Shown here piece after piece: positions 7,555 through 15,637 of a stretch of DNA of 18,005 nt (position 1 is its first letter; every line of letters begins with the position of its first letter). A program made the position numbers and the translations under genes. This DNA is from Chitinophaga pinensis (lineage in GTDB: Bacteria > Bacteroidota > Bacteroidia > Flavobacteriales_D > Crocinitomicaceae): the NCBI GenBank assembly GCA_945897765.1, contig CAMDGP010000017.1, positions 1-18,005 of the forward strand, written 5' to 3'. The notes under the pieces were generated by a model. It ran no database searches and had not been told where the DNA came from. It saw only the letters and a program-made list of their open reading frames with translations.

Positions 7555-9183
7555 ATGAAACACCTCCCACTTCTCTTACTTTTGTTCTTAAGTTCCTGTA
7601 TGAAAGGAATCAAAGTTGATATGGTTATCCATAATGCCCGCATTCACACAATGGACGATTTAAACACCGTTGAAGAAGCAATGGCTATTCGCGATGGAAA
7701 AATAATAGAGGTTGGTCCAGAACGACAAATTTTAAATAAATACCGATACGATGAATCAATCGACGCGCAAGGTAAAGATTTATATCCTGGTTTAACCGAT
7801 GCACACGGACATTTGATTTCTTATGCGGAACAGCGTTTAAGTGCCGATTTAGTTGGTTCGAAATCTTTTGAAGAAGTGATTGTTCGCTGTGAAAAGTATG
7901 CCAGCAGAAAAAACAAAAAGTTCGTAATTGGTAGAGGCTGGGATCAATCGCTTTGGGGAAACTCCGCTTTGCCAAGTAATGAAAAATTAAACCAACTTTT
8001 CCCAACGATTCCAGTTTGTTTGGTACGAATTGATGGTCACGCTGCTTTGGTTAATGACTATTTATTGAAGAAAGCAGGAATCGATGAGAACACTAAAATT
8101 GAGGGCGGAGAAATTGTACTTGAAAATGGAAATCCAACAGGTTTATTGATTGATAATGCGATTAACTTGGTTCAAAAACACTTGCCAAAATTCACACAGA
8201 AAGAAACTTCAGAAATGATACTTGAGATTCAAAATGAGCTTTTCATGTATGGTATCACTGGTGTTCATGAAGCTGGAATTGAGTTCAAACACATTCAATT
8301 ATTCAAAAAATTAGTGGTAGATAACAAATTAAAAATCAATTTGTATGCGATGTTGTTACCTTCAAAAGAGAACTTTAATTTCGCTCAAAAAAATGGTCCA
8401 TATCGTTTTCAGAATTTACACATTAGAAGCTTTAAAGTTTATGCAGATGGCGCACTAGGTTCAAGAGGTGCTTTGTTGAAAAAACCGTATTCAGACGCAC
8501 ATCATTCGCATGGATTGTTGTTGACTTCGATTGCTGAAATTAAGTCGATTGCAGATTTTTGTTTGAATAACAACTATCAAATGAACACGCATGGTATTGG
8601 TGACTCGGCAAATGCTTTGATTTTATCGATTTATAAAAATGCTTTCGAGCGCAAAAAAGACCATCGTTTCCGAATTGAACATGCACAAGTTGTTGACCCA
8701 CTGGATTTTGCTCGTTTTGCTGAATATGCAGTTTTTCCATCTGTGCAACCAACACATGCCGTCTCCGATCAACGTTGGGCTGAAAGCAGAATTGGCAAAG
8801 AACGACTCAAAGGTGCTTACGCCTATAAAACCTTGCTTAAACAATATGGAATGTTGGCAATTGGTACGGATTTTCCTGTGGAATTGACTAATCCATTTTT
8901 GACAATTCATGCGGCTGTGGAGCGAAAAAATGCGTCAAATGAACCAATGAATGGTTTTCTGTCTTCGGAAGCGTTAAGTTTGGAAGAAGTGATTCGTGGA
9001 ATGACGATTTGGGCAGCTTTTGCCTCCTTCGACGAAAACAGAATTGGAACTTTGAAAAAAGGAAAGGATGCGACTTTTGTTATTTTCGAAAACCCGCTGC
9101 AATCAGCACCAAATTTCCAGCAAAATTTCTCTTGGAAAACGGTTATCAAAGGAGAAATCGTTTATGCGAGTGATGAGTTGTAA
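7555..9183 (+). CDS. lipid-anchored amidohydrolase, YtcJ-like (Amidohydro_3) family
   Basis: This 542-residue zinc hydrolase probably cleaves an amide or related C-N bond in a compound that is not known. A short lipoprotein signal (LLLLLFLSSC, acylated Cys15) places it on the envelope rather than in the cytoplasm. The composite beta-sandwich begins at DMVIHNARIHTMDD and reappears at GTLKKGKDATFVIFENP. Metal-site motifs occur in order: DAHGHL (His84, His86); K294 in SFKVYADGALGSRGALL, a possible metal-bridging lysine; His346 in NTHGIGD; His376 in RIEHAQ; and D439 in IGTDFPVE. The layout and the LGSRGALL segment match YtcJ-like proteins. The start is fixed by the signal peptide and the A-rich stretch before ATG. 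It follows tamL by 129 bp on the same strand and may share its transcript or use a promoter at 7402. Confidence 0.9.
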   Translation: MKHLPLLLLLFLSSCMKGIKVDMVIHNARIHTMDDLNTVEEAMAIRDGKIIEVGPERQILNKYRYDESIDAQGKDLYPGLTDAHGHLISYAEQRLSADLVGSKSFEEVIVRCEKYASRKNKKFVIGRGWDQSLWGNSALPSNEKLNQLFPTIPVCLVRIDGHAALVNDYLLKKAGIDENTKIEGGEIVLENGNPTGLLIDNAINLVQKHLPKFTQKETSEMILEIQNELFMYGITGVHEAGIEFKHIQLFKKLVVDNKLKINLYAMLLPSKENFNFAQKNGPYRFQNLHIRSFKVYADGALGSRGALLKKPYSDAHHSHGLLLTSIAEIKSIADFCLNNNYQMNTHGIGDSANALILSIYKNAFERKKDHRFRIEHAQVVDPLDFARFAEYAVFPSVQPTHAVSDQRWAESRIGKERLKGAYAYKTLLKQYGMLAIGTDFPVELTNPFLTIHAAVERKNASNEPMNGFLSSEALSLEEVIRGMTIWAAFASFDENRIGTLKKGKDATFVIFENPLQSAPNFQQNFSWKTVIKGEIVYASDEL

Positions 9184-9255
9184 TCTAACGAATTCATTTA
9201 TTAAACAAATAATATCGAAGTTGTTTTTCATTTGCCTCGGCGAAGTCATATAAAA

Positions 9256-9330
9256 TACTTGTTGAAAACTAACTCGGCATTATACCAGATAGATTTTCAA
9301 TTGCGTCATTTAACAAGTAAATTGGTATAA
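9256..9330 (+). other. interleaved inverted repeats, possible pseudoknot
   Basis: TACTTGTT (9256-9263) pairs perfectly with AACAAGTA (9312-9319) and can extend inward through a G-U and two A-U pairs. TTATACCA (9280-9287), inside that loop, pairs perfectly with TGGTATAA (9323-9330), outside it. The order A-B-A'-B' is the geometry of an H-type pseudoknot, or of two mutually exclusive hairpins. Function unknown. Confidence 0.45.
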
Positions 9331-9480
9331 AGTACTCACTGACACATTTGACCACCCAATTTTTTTAAATTGAATTTCTTGGTAATTTTAAGTATTAAAG
9401 AAAATAGTTTATAAATGTTTTATTCGCGGTACTCTTGGGTCGAAGAAAAAAAAATTGAAAAAAAAATGAAATTCAAAAAT

Positions 9481-9514
9481 TTGGTTTTTCACAACTTATT
9501 TTTAATTATATTTG
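9481..9514 (+). promoter_or_regulatory. promoter for the cytochrome/FG-GAP gene pair
   Basis: TATATTTG at 9507-9514 matches TAnnTTTG exactly. TTG at 9481-9483 lies 23 bases upstream, at the long end of the 17-23 spacing described for Flavobacterium. The start codon is at 9538. Confidence 0.55.
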
Positions 9515-9537
9515 ATTTAAATTAAGATATTTATATA

Positions 9538-10632
9538 ATGAGTCATAGTCTTTCTAAAAAGTTACTGTTTTCATTCCTTTTAGTGGTAATTACATTTTTT
9601 GCTTGTAAAAAAACAATTAATGACCCTAATACTGATGTGGATATTCAGAACGATGTGAGTGTTGATCTTACTTTAGTTCCATATCCAAAATTATCTGATT
9701 ATAAATTTTTTAAAGGTGATTTAAAAAATCAAGAACCAAATACAGATGTTATTCCTTATCAACCAGCTTCTTCTTTATTTACCGATTACGCAAAGAAAAA
9801 AAGATTTATGTGGCTTCCAAATGGTTCAAAAGGAACTTATGTCGCAGATCATGAACTGATAGAATTACCCGTTGGTGCAGTTTTGATAAAAACCTTTTAT
9901 TATGATAGTGTTCAACCACAAAATAATACTAAAATTATTGAAACTCGCTTAATGATCAAAAAAAATACAGGTTGGATCTTTGCAGAATATGTTTGGAATG
10001 AAGATCAAACAGAGGCTTATTTGCAAATGGATGGTTCTTACGCAACTATTTCTTGGTTTCAAAATGGTGTAACGAAATCTACAAATTATAGAATTCCATC
10101 AGAAACTGAATGTTTAATTTGTCATAAAAAGAATAGTCAAGCTGTTCCAATTGGAATTAAACCACAGAATTTAAATACGGATTATCCTTTTTCTTCAGGA
10201 ATTCAAAATCAATTACAAAAGTGGGTTTCCTTGGGAATTTTAGAAAATAATATTCCAGGTTCAATAGTCTCAACTGTAGATTATAACGATGAAACTTATC
10301 CATTAAGATTAAGATTGCGATCTTATCTTGATATTAATTGCGCACATTGTCATCGAGAAAATAGTCATTGTGATTATAGACCCTTGCGTCTAGCATTTAA
10401 CGAAACTGATGAATCTGTAAATATGGGGATTTGTGTACCACCAGATGAACAAATTAATCCAAGTCTAGTTGAAATTATAGTACCTGGAAACATTAATAAA
10501 TCAATGATGCACTTTCGTTTAAATTCAACGGAGGCAGGAAATAGAATGCCACTCCTTGGAAGAACTATCGTACATGAAGAAGGTGTAAACTTATTACGAC
10601 AATTTATATTATCAATTAATAACTGCGATTAA
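9538..10632 (+). CDS. diheme c-type cytochrome lipoprotein, SO2930-like family
   Basis: This 364-residue protein has a lipoprotein signal (VVITFFAC, acylated Cys23) and so is anchored in the cell envelope. It has two CXXCH heme c sites, CLICH at 192-196 and CAHCH at 268-272. NRMPLLG (335-341) is a plausible source of an axial methionine. The N-terminal region LSDYKFFKGDLKNQEPNTD...VIPYQPASSLFTDYA...KKKRFMWLPNG is what I recall from the SO2930/HNE_0200-type diheme cytochromes; I could not check this by search. Family members are thought to carry electrons or oxidise something at the surface, but no substrate is established to my knowledge. It is the first gene of a two-gene unit, with the next ATG one base after this stop. 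Arg is encoded mostly by AGA (7 of 13). Confidence 0.85.
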   Translation: MSHSLSKKLLFSFLLVVITFFACKKTINDPNTDVDIQNDVSVDLTLVPYPKLSDYKFFKGDLKNQEPNTDVIPYQPASSLFTDYAKKKRFMWLPNGSKGTYVADHELIELPVGAVLIKTFYYDSVQPQNNTKIIETRLMIKKNTGWIFAEYVWNEDQTEAYLQMDGSYATISWFQNGVTKSTNYRIPSETECLICHKKNSQAVPIGIKPQNLNTDYPFSSGIQNQLQKWVSLGILENNIPGSIVSTVDYNDETYPLRLRLRSYLDINCAHCHRENSHCDYRPLRLAFNETDESVNMGICVPPDEQINPSLVEIIVPGNINKSMMHFRLNSTEAGNRMPLLGRTIVHEEGVNLLRQFILSINNCD

Positions 10633-10633
10633 C

Positions 10634-12910
10634 ATGAAAAAATTATTACTTTTTACTTTGCTTTTAACAACAAAAGTTATTGGTCAACAAACATGTTCGA
10701 CTTCACAATTAATTACAGCCGGAACATACACAATAGATTCTATAGATGGAACTGAAATACCTAATCCAATTTGCGCTTCTGGGGGAGGAGGTGCTACAAA
10801 TGGAAAATGGTATAAGTACATTCCGACAAATGACTATACAGTAACCGTTACAACAGACTTTACTGTAAATGGAAATGTGGATAACAGAGTACATATCTAT
10901 AATGGAAATTGCGGATCTTTAAATTGTATTGCTGGTGATGATGATAACGGTGCCGGCTATTTATGTCTTGTTTCATTTCAAGTTCTTCAAGGTTCAGAAT
11001 ATTTTGTAGCGTTTGACGATAAATGGGATGCAAATGGATTTATTTTTGAATTAATAGAAACACCACCAATAGTTATTGATACAACTTATGTAAATTTTAC
11101 TCCAGAATTTGTATCAACTATATCTGGAAGTTACAATATTGCTGTTTCAGATATGAATGGTGATTATTTAGACGATATTGTTTCTGTATCCGAGAACAAT
11201 GTACAAGTTCATTTTCAATCGAATACAGGTGGTTTTAATGCTGTAAATTACACAACTCCTACCATTCCGAATATGCCATCATGGAGTATGGCCATTGCAG
11301 ATTTCAACAAAGATGGATACAACGATTTGCTGTATGGAGGTGGAAATGGTGTTAGTTTTCTAAAATCCAATGGAAATGGAACTGGTTATAGTCATTCCAC
11401 AACATCAAATTATGTTTTTTCACAAAGAAGTAATTTTGTAGATCTCAATAATGACGGAAATTTAGATGCTTTTGTTTGTCATGATGTAGCACCAAATGTT
11501 TATTATATCAATGATGGTAATGGAAATTTAACATTTAATCAAGGTGGAATTGGAGATCATCCTAATGGTGGAAACTATGGTTCAATTTGGATAGATTATA
11601 ATAATGACGGTCTTCAAGATTTATTCATTGCTAAATGTAGAGGAGGTCAAAATACAGCTAAAATCAATGAACTACATAGAAATAATGGCAATGGTACATT
11701 TACTAACGTTTCTATAGAATCCAATCTATCTGATTCGGTTCAAACATGGTCGTCAGCTTGGAATGACTTTGATAATGATGGCGATATGGATGTGGTTGTT
11801 GGTGCAAGTTCTTTTAGTGATGGAAGCCATAAAGTAATGAAAAATAATGGTGATGGTACATTTACGAACATAACAACTGGTAGCGGTTGGGATGTCTTTA
11901 CAGGATTAAGTATCGAATACGTTTCCTATGATTTTAACAATGATGGTTTTGCTGATGTTTTCACAAATGATTACATCATGTATAATAATGGTGATTTTAC
12001 ATTCACTCCTATTCAAGTACCAATGGGTGTTGCAGCAATTGGTGATTTAAATAACGATGGCTTCCTTGATGTTCAAGTAGGTAATAATATTTATTTCAGT
12101 GGTGGAAATTCAAATAACTGGATTAAATTGAACTTAGAAGGTGTTCAAAGTAATCGAAATGGAATTGGTGCAAGAGTTGAACTTTATGGTAATTGGGGCA
12201 AACAGATAAGAGATGTTCAAGCAGGTATTGGCTTTAGACACATGGGTACATTAAACGTTCAGTTTGGGATAGGGACAGAAAATTCAATTGATTCAATAAT
12301 TGTTAAATGGCCTTCAGGGTTAAAAGATGTAATTTGCTCTCCATCAATAAACACCAATTTTTTTATTAAGGAAGGAAGTGGAGCTTTGCCAAATTCAGAG
12401 TTTACAGTGAATTCAAATACTATTAATACAGGTGAATCAGTTTCTGTTTCAGATTTAACATCAAATTGTCCAATTGATTGGGATTATGCAATTTCGCCTT
12501 CAACTGGTTGGGAATTTTTTAACGGAACAACTGTTTCAAGTCAAAATCCTGAAATTCAATTTAACAATCCAGGAACTTATACACTTTCACTAATTGCATC
12601 TAATTCTAATGGTCAAAGTCTAAACTCAGACAGTGAAGTTATAAATGTACTTTCTACTAATGGAGTTAATGATTTAATTTTTAATGAAATTTCTATTTTC
12701 CCTAATCCAACAAGTGAAAAGCTAAACATCAACGTTACGTCAAAATTTCAGTTAAAAGAGCTTAAGTTATTTTCTTCATTTGGAGCGTTAGTTCAGATTT
12801 CAGAACCAACCAAAATTATTGATGTTTCTTTATTAAGCACGGGGATTTATTTTATTGAATTTTGTTCAATCAACAACGAAGTAGTAAGACTTAAATTTAT
12901 TAAAGACTAA
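10634..12910 (+). CDS. T9SS-exported FG-GAP/ASPIC-UnbV repeat protein with PKD-like domain
   Basis: This 758-residue protein begins with a Sec signal peptide (cut near residue 18). Residues 20-145 form a Cys-containing beta-rich domain (NGKWYKY, NRVHIYNGNCG, YFVAFDDKWD). Residues 165-490 hold seven FG-GAP/VCBS units, most with calcium-loop motifs such as DFNKDGYND (223-231), DLNNDGNLD (270-278), DYNNDGLQD (321-329), DFDNDGDMD (378-386), DFNNDGFAD and DLNNDGFLD. Seven units suggest a seven-bladed propeller. An ASPIC/UnbV domain follows (NGIGARVELYG, GIGFRHMGTLNVQFGIG, IIVKWPSG, about 508-563). A PKD-like domain spans about 588-675. The chain ends in a type A T9SS sorting domain (ISIFPNPTSEKLNI, 687-758). 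It should therefore be secreted and attached at the cell surface. The tight coupling to the cytochrome gene suggests joint function. Ligand unknown. Confidence 0.9.
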   Translation: MKKLLLFTLLLTTKVIGQQTCSTSQLITAGTYTIDSIDGTEIPNPICASGGGGATNGKWYKYIPTNDYTVTVTTDFTVNGNVDNRVHIYNGNCGSLNCIAGDDDNGAGYLCLVSFQVLQGSEYFVAFDDKWDANGFIFELIETPPIVIDTTYVNFTPEFVSTISGSYNIAVSDMNGDYLDDIVSVSENNVQVHFQSNTGGFNAVNYTTPTIPNMPSWSMAIADFNKDGYNDLLYGGGNGVSFLKSNGNGTGYSHSTTSNYVFSQRSNFVDLNNDGNLDAFVCHDVAPNVYYINDGNGNLTFNQGGIGDHPNGGNYGSIWIDYNNDGLQDLFIAKCRGGQNTAKINELHRNNGNGTFTNVSIESNLSDSVQTWSSAWNDFDNDGDMDVVVGASSFSDGSHKVMKNNGDGTFTNITTGSGWDVFTGLSIEYVSYDFNNDGFADVFTNDYIMYNNGDFTFTPIQVPMGVAAIGDLNNDGFLDVQVGNNIYFSGGNSNNWIKLNLEGVQSNRNGIGARVELYGNWGKQIRDVQAGIGFRHMGTLNVQFGIGTENSIDSIIVKWPSGLKDVICSPSINTNFFIKEGSGALPNSEFTVNSNTINTGESVSVSDLTSNCPIDWDYAISPSTGWEFFNGTTVSSQNPEIQFNNPGTYTLSLIASNSNGQSLNSDSEVINVLSTNGVNDLIFNEISIFPNPTSEKLNINVTSKFQLKELKLFSSFGALVQISEPTKIIDVSLLSTGIYFIEFCSINNEVVRLKFIKD

Positions 12911-13194
12911 ATTTATTTACAACCCAAGACCGTTGCAAAACAAATTTCTCATCATTACTTCAAGAATTTAATGTCTTCATTAACAAGGGTTAACTCCGGT
13001 ATTAAATTTTTGCAAAGCCTCGATTAATGACTTTTGAAACAGTCTTAACCCTTAATTACAAGTAACTAAACGAAAGAATTTTTTGATACTGTACTAAAAA
13101 AGTGTGAAGAGAAATATTTTTTTCATTGAAGTTTGGATTACCATAATTCAATTTAAATTATGTATACGTTTCTGCAAGTGTTAAGTTGTAATTG
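12911..13194. other. convergent intergenic region between the FG-GAP gene and aroB
   Basis: No gene is seen in these 284 bases. AAGGGTTAA (12985-12993) and TTAACCCTT (13045-13053) are perfect inverted repeats 51 bases apart. CATAATT (13142-13148) and AATTATG (13156-13162) form a short AT hairpin. Neither is followed by a T-run in the right direction, so a terminator is not convincingly shown for either gene. Confidence 0.6.
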
Positions 13195-14271
13195 TCAATT
13201 CATTGGATTAGCCAATAAACTCAAATGGAAAAGGGATTCACCAATTTCTTTTTCGCTTAATTCGACATCGTACAAACAGCTGCCGATTCCATTTAAAAGA
13301 CTGCCGAGAATTTTTCCAGATTCATTTTTTTTGTCTTGATACATTAAGGAAATTACAGCACTAACCTCGTCCGCACTGAGAGAAATCATTGGAAAACTAG
13401 CAGTTATTGTTTTTTCAATATCTGTAAAATTTTCTTTGCTAATCCATTCTCGTTTCATTGAAATAAACGACTCTGCACACATTCCTAAAGCGACAGCATG
13501 CCCATGGGAAATGGGAGTTTTATCCAAAAAATAACTTTCAAGTGCATGACCAATTGTGTGTCCAAAATTTAAAATTTTGCGTTCGCCTTTTTCACTTGGG
13601 TCTCTTTCAACAATGTCGTTTTTAATTTTTACAGAAGTCCAAATAATCTCCTTTGTTGTCAATTCTTCTTCGGAGTGAATCGTTCTAATTTTAGACCACA
13701 ATTCTTTGTCTTTAATCAAAGCATGTTTAAGCATTTCAGCGTAACCATTAAATATTTCCTCTTCAGGTAAAGTGCTCAAAAAAATCGGGTCAATGAAAAC
13801 ATGAGTTGGATGTGAAAAAGTTCCCAATTGATTTTTATAGTGGTCTAAATCGATACCTGTTTTTCCGCCAATTGCAGCGTCTACCATTCCGAGAAGTGAA
13901 GTTGGAATATTTATAAATTTAAGTCCACGTTTGAAAATAGAAGCAATAAAACCTCCCATATCAGTAACCACTCCGCCACCGAGATTGATAACTAAATCTT
14001 TTCGTCCAAATCCATATTCTGTAAAGGCTTGCCAAACTTGAAAGCAAACTTCCATTACTTTATTTTCTTCGCCAACTGGCAACAAAATCACCTCTGCGCG
14101 TTCCAATTCAGGAAACGAAGTAATCATATATTCCAAACAACAATCATGGGTATTTTCATCTACGATGATGATTAAATTGTGATTTTGGTAAACCTGAAGA
14201 ACGGAACTTAAAGATCCTTCGGTTATTGAACCAATTTCTACTTGTGTTTGTGAGTTGGAGAGCGTTTTCAT
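13195..14271 (-). CDS. aroB: 3-dehydroquinate synthase
   Basis: This 358-residue cytoplasmic enzyme converts DAHP to 3-dehydroquinate, the second step of the shikimate pathway to aromatic amino acids. The NAD-binding stretch LVINLGGGVVTDMGGF (93-108) is followed by INIPTSLLGMVDAAIGGKTG (120-139), the classic signature. The likely zinc ligands are in place: E179 in NGYAEMLKHALI, H238 in NFGHTIGHALE and H256 in ISHGHAVALGM. H242 and the lysines of GGKTG are further active-site residues of the family. Length is normal. The start at ATG 14271 is 76 bp from the divergent proline dehydrogenase. A -7-like TACTTTTA (minus strand, 14294-14287) is one base off consensus. No other shikimate gene is adjacent. 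Confidence 0.96.
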   Translation of the reverse strand: MKTLSNSQTQVEIGSITEGSLSSVLQVYQNHNLIIIVDENTHDCCLEYMITSFPELERAEVILLPVGEENKVMEVCFQVWQAFTEYGFGRKDLVINLGGGVVTDMGGFIASIFKRGLKFINIPTSLLGMVDAAIGGKTGIDLDHYKNQLGTFSHPTHVFIDPIFLSTLPEEEIFNGYAEMLKHALIKDKELWSKIRTIHSEEELTTKEIIWTSVKIKNDIVERDPSEKGERKILNFGHTIGHALESYFLDKTPISHGHAVALGMCAESFISMKREWISKENFTDIEKTITASFPMISLSADEVSAVISLMYQDKKNESGKILGSLLNGIGSCLYDVELSEKEIGESLFHLSLLANPMN

Positions 14272-14309
14272 ATTTAAAATGTGGCATAAAAGTAATTAAA
14301 CTTTAAAGA

Positions 14310-14343
14310 TTGGATTCTGTTTTTAAAAAAGCAATTACATTTG
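14310..14343 (+). promoter_or_regulatory. promoter for proline dehydrogenase, very close to the start codon
   Basis: TACATTTG at 14336-14343 is an exact TAnnTTTG match, with TTG at 14310-14312 spaced by 23 bases. The -7 element ends only four bases before the ATG at 14348, so transcription should start at or next to the start codon. Confidence 0.5.
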
Positions 14344-14347
14344 ACGC

Positions 14348-15517
14348 ATGGTTTCTTTTGATAATACTGAAGTAGCTTTTCAAAGCAAGACAAACAAAGA
14401 TTTAAGACGTGCTTATTGGCTATTTAAAATAATAGCTTCACCAACTTTTGTAAAGCTTGGCAAGTTTTTCACGAATTTGGCTCTGAATATTGGATTGCCA
14501 ATTCGTAAACCGGTGAAAGCCACGATTTTCAAACAATTTTGCGGTGGAGAAACAATAGATGAGTGCGCAGAAACGATTATACACTTGGGCTCTTATCAAG
14601 TTGGAACAATCTTAGATTATTCAGTTGAAGGAAAAACCTCTGATGAAGATTTTGATAAAACGGTGGATATCATAATCAGTACTATTGACCGCGCAAAAAA
14701 TGACAGCAATATTCCTTTTGCAGTGTTTAAAGTGACAGGAATTGCACGTTTTGATTTACTTGAAAAAGCTTCAAATAAACATCATAAATTCACAGACAAG
14801 GAGCAAAAAGAAATTCAAATTATTATTAATAGAATCGACAAAATTGCAAAAGCTGCTTTCGACGCTAAAGTTCCATTGTTTATAGATGCTGAAGAAACGT
14901 GGATTCAAGATGCAATCGATACGTGGACCTTTGAAATGATGTTGAAATATAACAAAGAAGAAGCAATCGTTTATAATACCTTACAAATGTATCGTCATGA
15001 TCGTATGGAGTTTTTGAAAGATTGCTGCGAATTAGCTAAGAAAAACGGTGTGTTTTATGGTGTGAAATTAGTTCGAGGTGCCTACATGGAAAAAGAACGC
15101 GAACGAGCAAAAAACTTGAATTATCCTTCGCCTATTCAACCCAATAAAAATGCTACCGATTTTGATTACAATGCTGCACTAAAGTTCATAGTAAAACATG
15201 CTGATGTATTTGCGCTTTGTGCGGGTTCCCATAACGAAGAAAGTTCTTTGATTTTGACTAAATTAATGGAAGAGAACACTATTTCACCTGATAACAAGCA
15301 TTTTTATTTCGCACAACTATTGGGAATGAGTGACCACATTTCGTACAATTTATCACATGCTGGTTTTCAAGTTGCGAAGTATGTTCCTTTTGGTCCCGTT
15401 AAAGAAGTAATGCCTTATTTGTTAAGAAGAGCCGATGAAAATACCTCTGTTGCTGGTCAAACGGGAAGAGAGCTTTCCTTGATTATGAGAGAGTTGGATA
15501 GGCGAAAATCAAATTGA
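14348..15517 (+). CDS. proline dehydrogenase (FAD-dependent, monofunctional)
   Basis: This 389-residue enzyme oxidises proline to pyrroline-5-carboxylate and passes electrons via FAD to the quinone pool. The (beta/alpha)8 barrel is recognisable from FAVFKVTGIARFDLLEKAS (124-142), VPLFIDAEETW (175-185), YGVKLVRGAYMEKERERA (237-254), QLLGMSD (323-329), and KYVPFGPVKEVMPYLLRRADEN (344-365, split as KYVPFGPVKEVM and PYLLRRADEN). The paired arginines R360/R361 and the LVRGAY segment are FAD- and substrate-binding in the family. It lacks the P5C dehydrogenase domain of long PutA proteins, as is usual in Bacteroidota. The N-terminus MVSFDNTEVAFQSKTNKDL fits relatives, supporting the ATG despite the nearby promoter. 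The gene stands alone: aroB is divergent and the T9SS gene convergent. Confidence 0.95.
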   Translation: MVSFDNTEVAFQSKTNKDLRRAYWLFKIIASPTFVKLGKFFTNLALNIGLPIRKPVKATIFKQFCGGETIDECAETIIHLGSYQVGTILDYSVEGKTSDEDFDKTVDIIISTIDRAKNDSNIPFAVFKVTGIARFDLLEKASNKHHKFTDKEQKEIQIIINRIDKIAKAAFDAKVPLFIDAEETWIQDAIDTWTFEMMLKYNKEEAIVYNTLQMYRHDRMEFLKDCCELAKKNGVFYGVKLVRGAYMEKERERAKNLNYPSPIQPNKNATDFDYNAALKFIVKHADVFALCAGSHNEESSLILTKLMEENTISPDNKHFYFAQLLGMSDHISYNLSHAGFQVAKYVPFGPVKEVMPYLLRRADENTSVAGQTGRELSLIMRELDRRKSN

Positions 15518-15538
15518 TTTTTGATGCTTAATTCTTTA

Positions 15539-15557
15539 CACTGAGCCCGTCGAAGTG
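15539..15557. repeat. REP-like palindromic word CACTGAGCCCGTCGAAGTG
   Basis: This GC-rich 19-mer sits in an AT-rich gap, 21 bases after the proline dehydrogenase stop. Flanking bases give a 5-bp stem ACACT/AGTGT (15538-15542 and 15554-15558). Its reverse complement shares CTTCGA-N2-G-N-CTCAGT with the arms of the composite repeat at 3633 (13 of 19 positions). Confidence 0.6.
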
Positions 15558-15610
15558 TTGATTTTTAATTGGGATTGTTATTAGCCGCGGCGAAGAAGAA
15601 AATCGTTATG

Positions 15611-15637
15611 AATCTTTACTCGAAGAAAAGATTTTTT
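15611..15637 (+). terminator. candidate intrinsic terminator of proline dehydrogenase
   Basis: AATCTTT (15611-15617) and AAAGATT (15627-15633) pair perfectly over 7 bp around a 9-base loop, and a T-run follows to 15637. The stem is AT-rich, so strength is doubtful. Read on the minus strand the hairpin lacks a T-run, so it serves the plus-strand gene. Confidence 0.45.

Larger units (their letters stand above)
9184..9537. other. 354-bp intergenic region with interleaved inverted repeats
   Basis: There is no credible gene here. From left to right it holds a GC-rich word, GCCTCGGCGAAG (9234-9245); two interleaved inverted repeats (9256-9330); a stretch containing TTGGGTCGAAG (9435-9445) and poly-A tracts; and the promoter of the cytochrome gene (9481-9514). 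I see no T-tailed terminator hairpin after the amidohydrolase. Confidence 0.7.

Noticed and set aside
8540..8910. Open frames on the minus strand (and one on plus in another frame) inside the amidohydrolase gene
   Set aside because: They are shadows of a well-supported gene and encode no recognisable domain.
9068..9253. Small plus-strand open frame over the amidohydrolase 3' end
   Set aside because: It is out of frame with the real gene for most of its length and has no recognisable features.
13142..13162. CATAATT/AATTATG hairpin as the aroB terminator
   Set aside because: It is a pure AT stem with no T-run following it on the minus strand.
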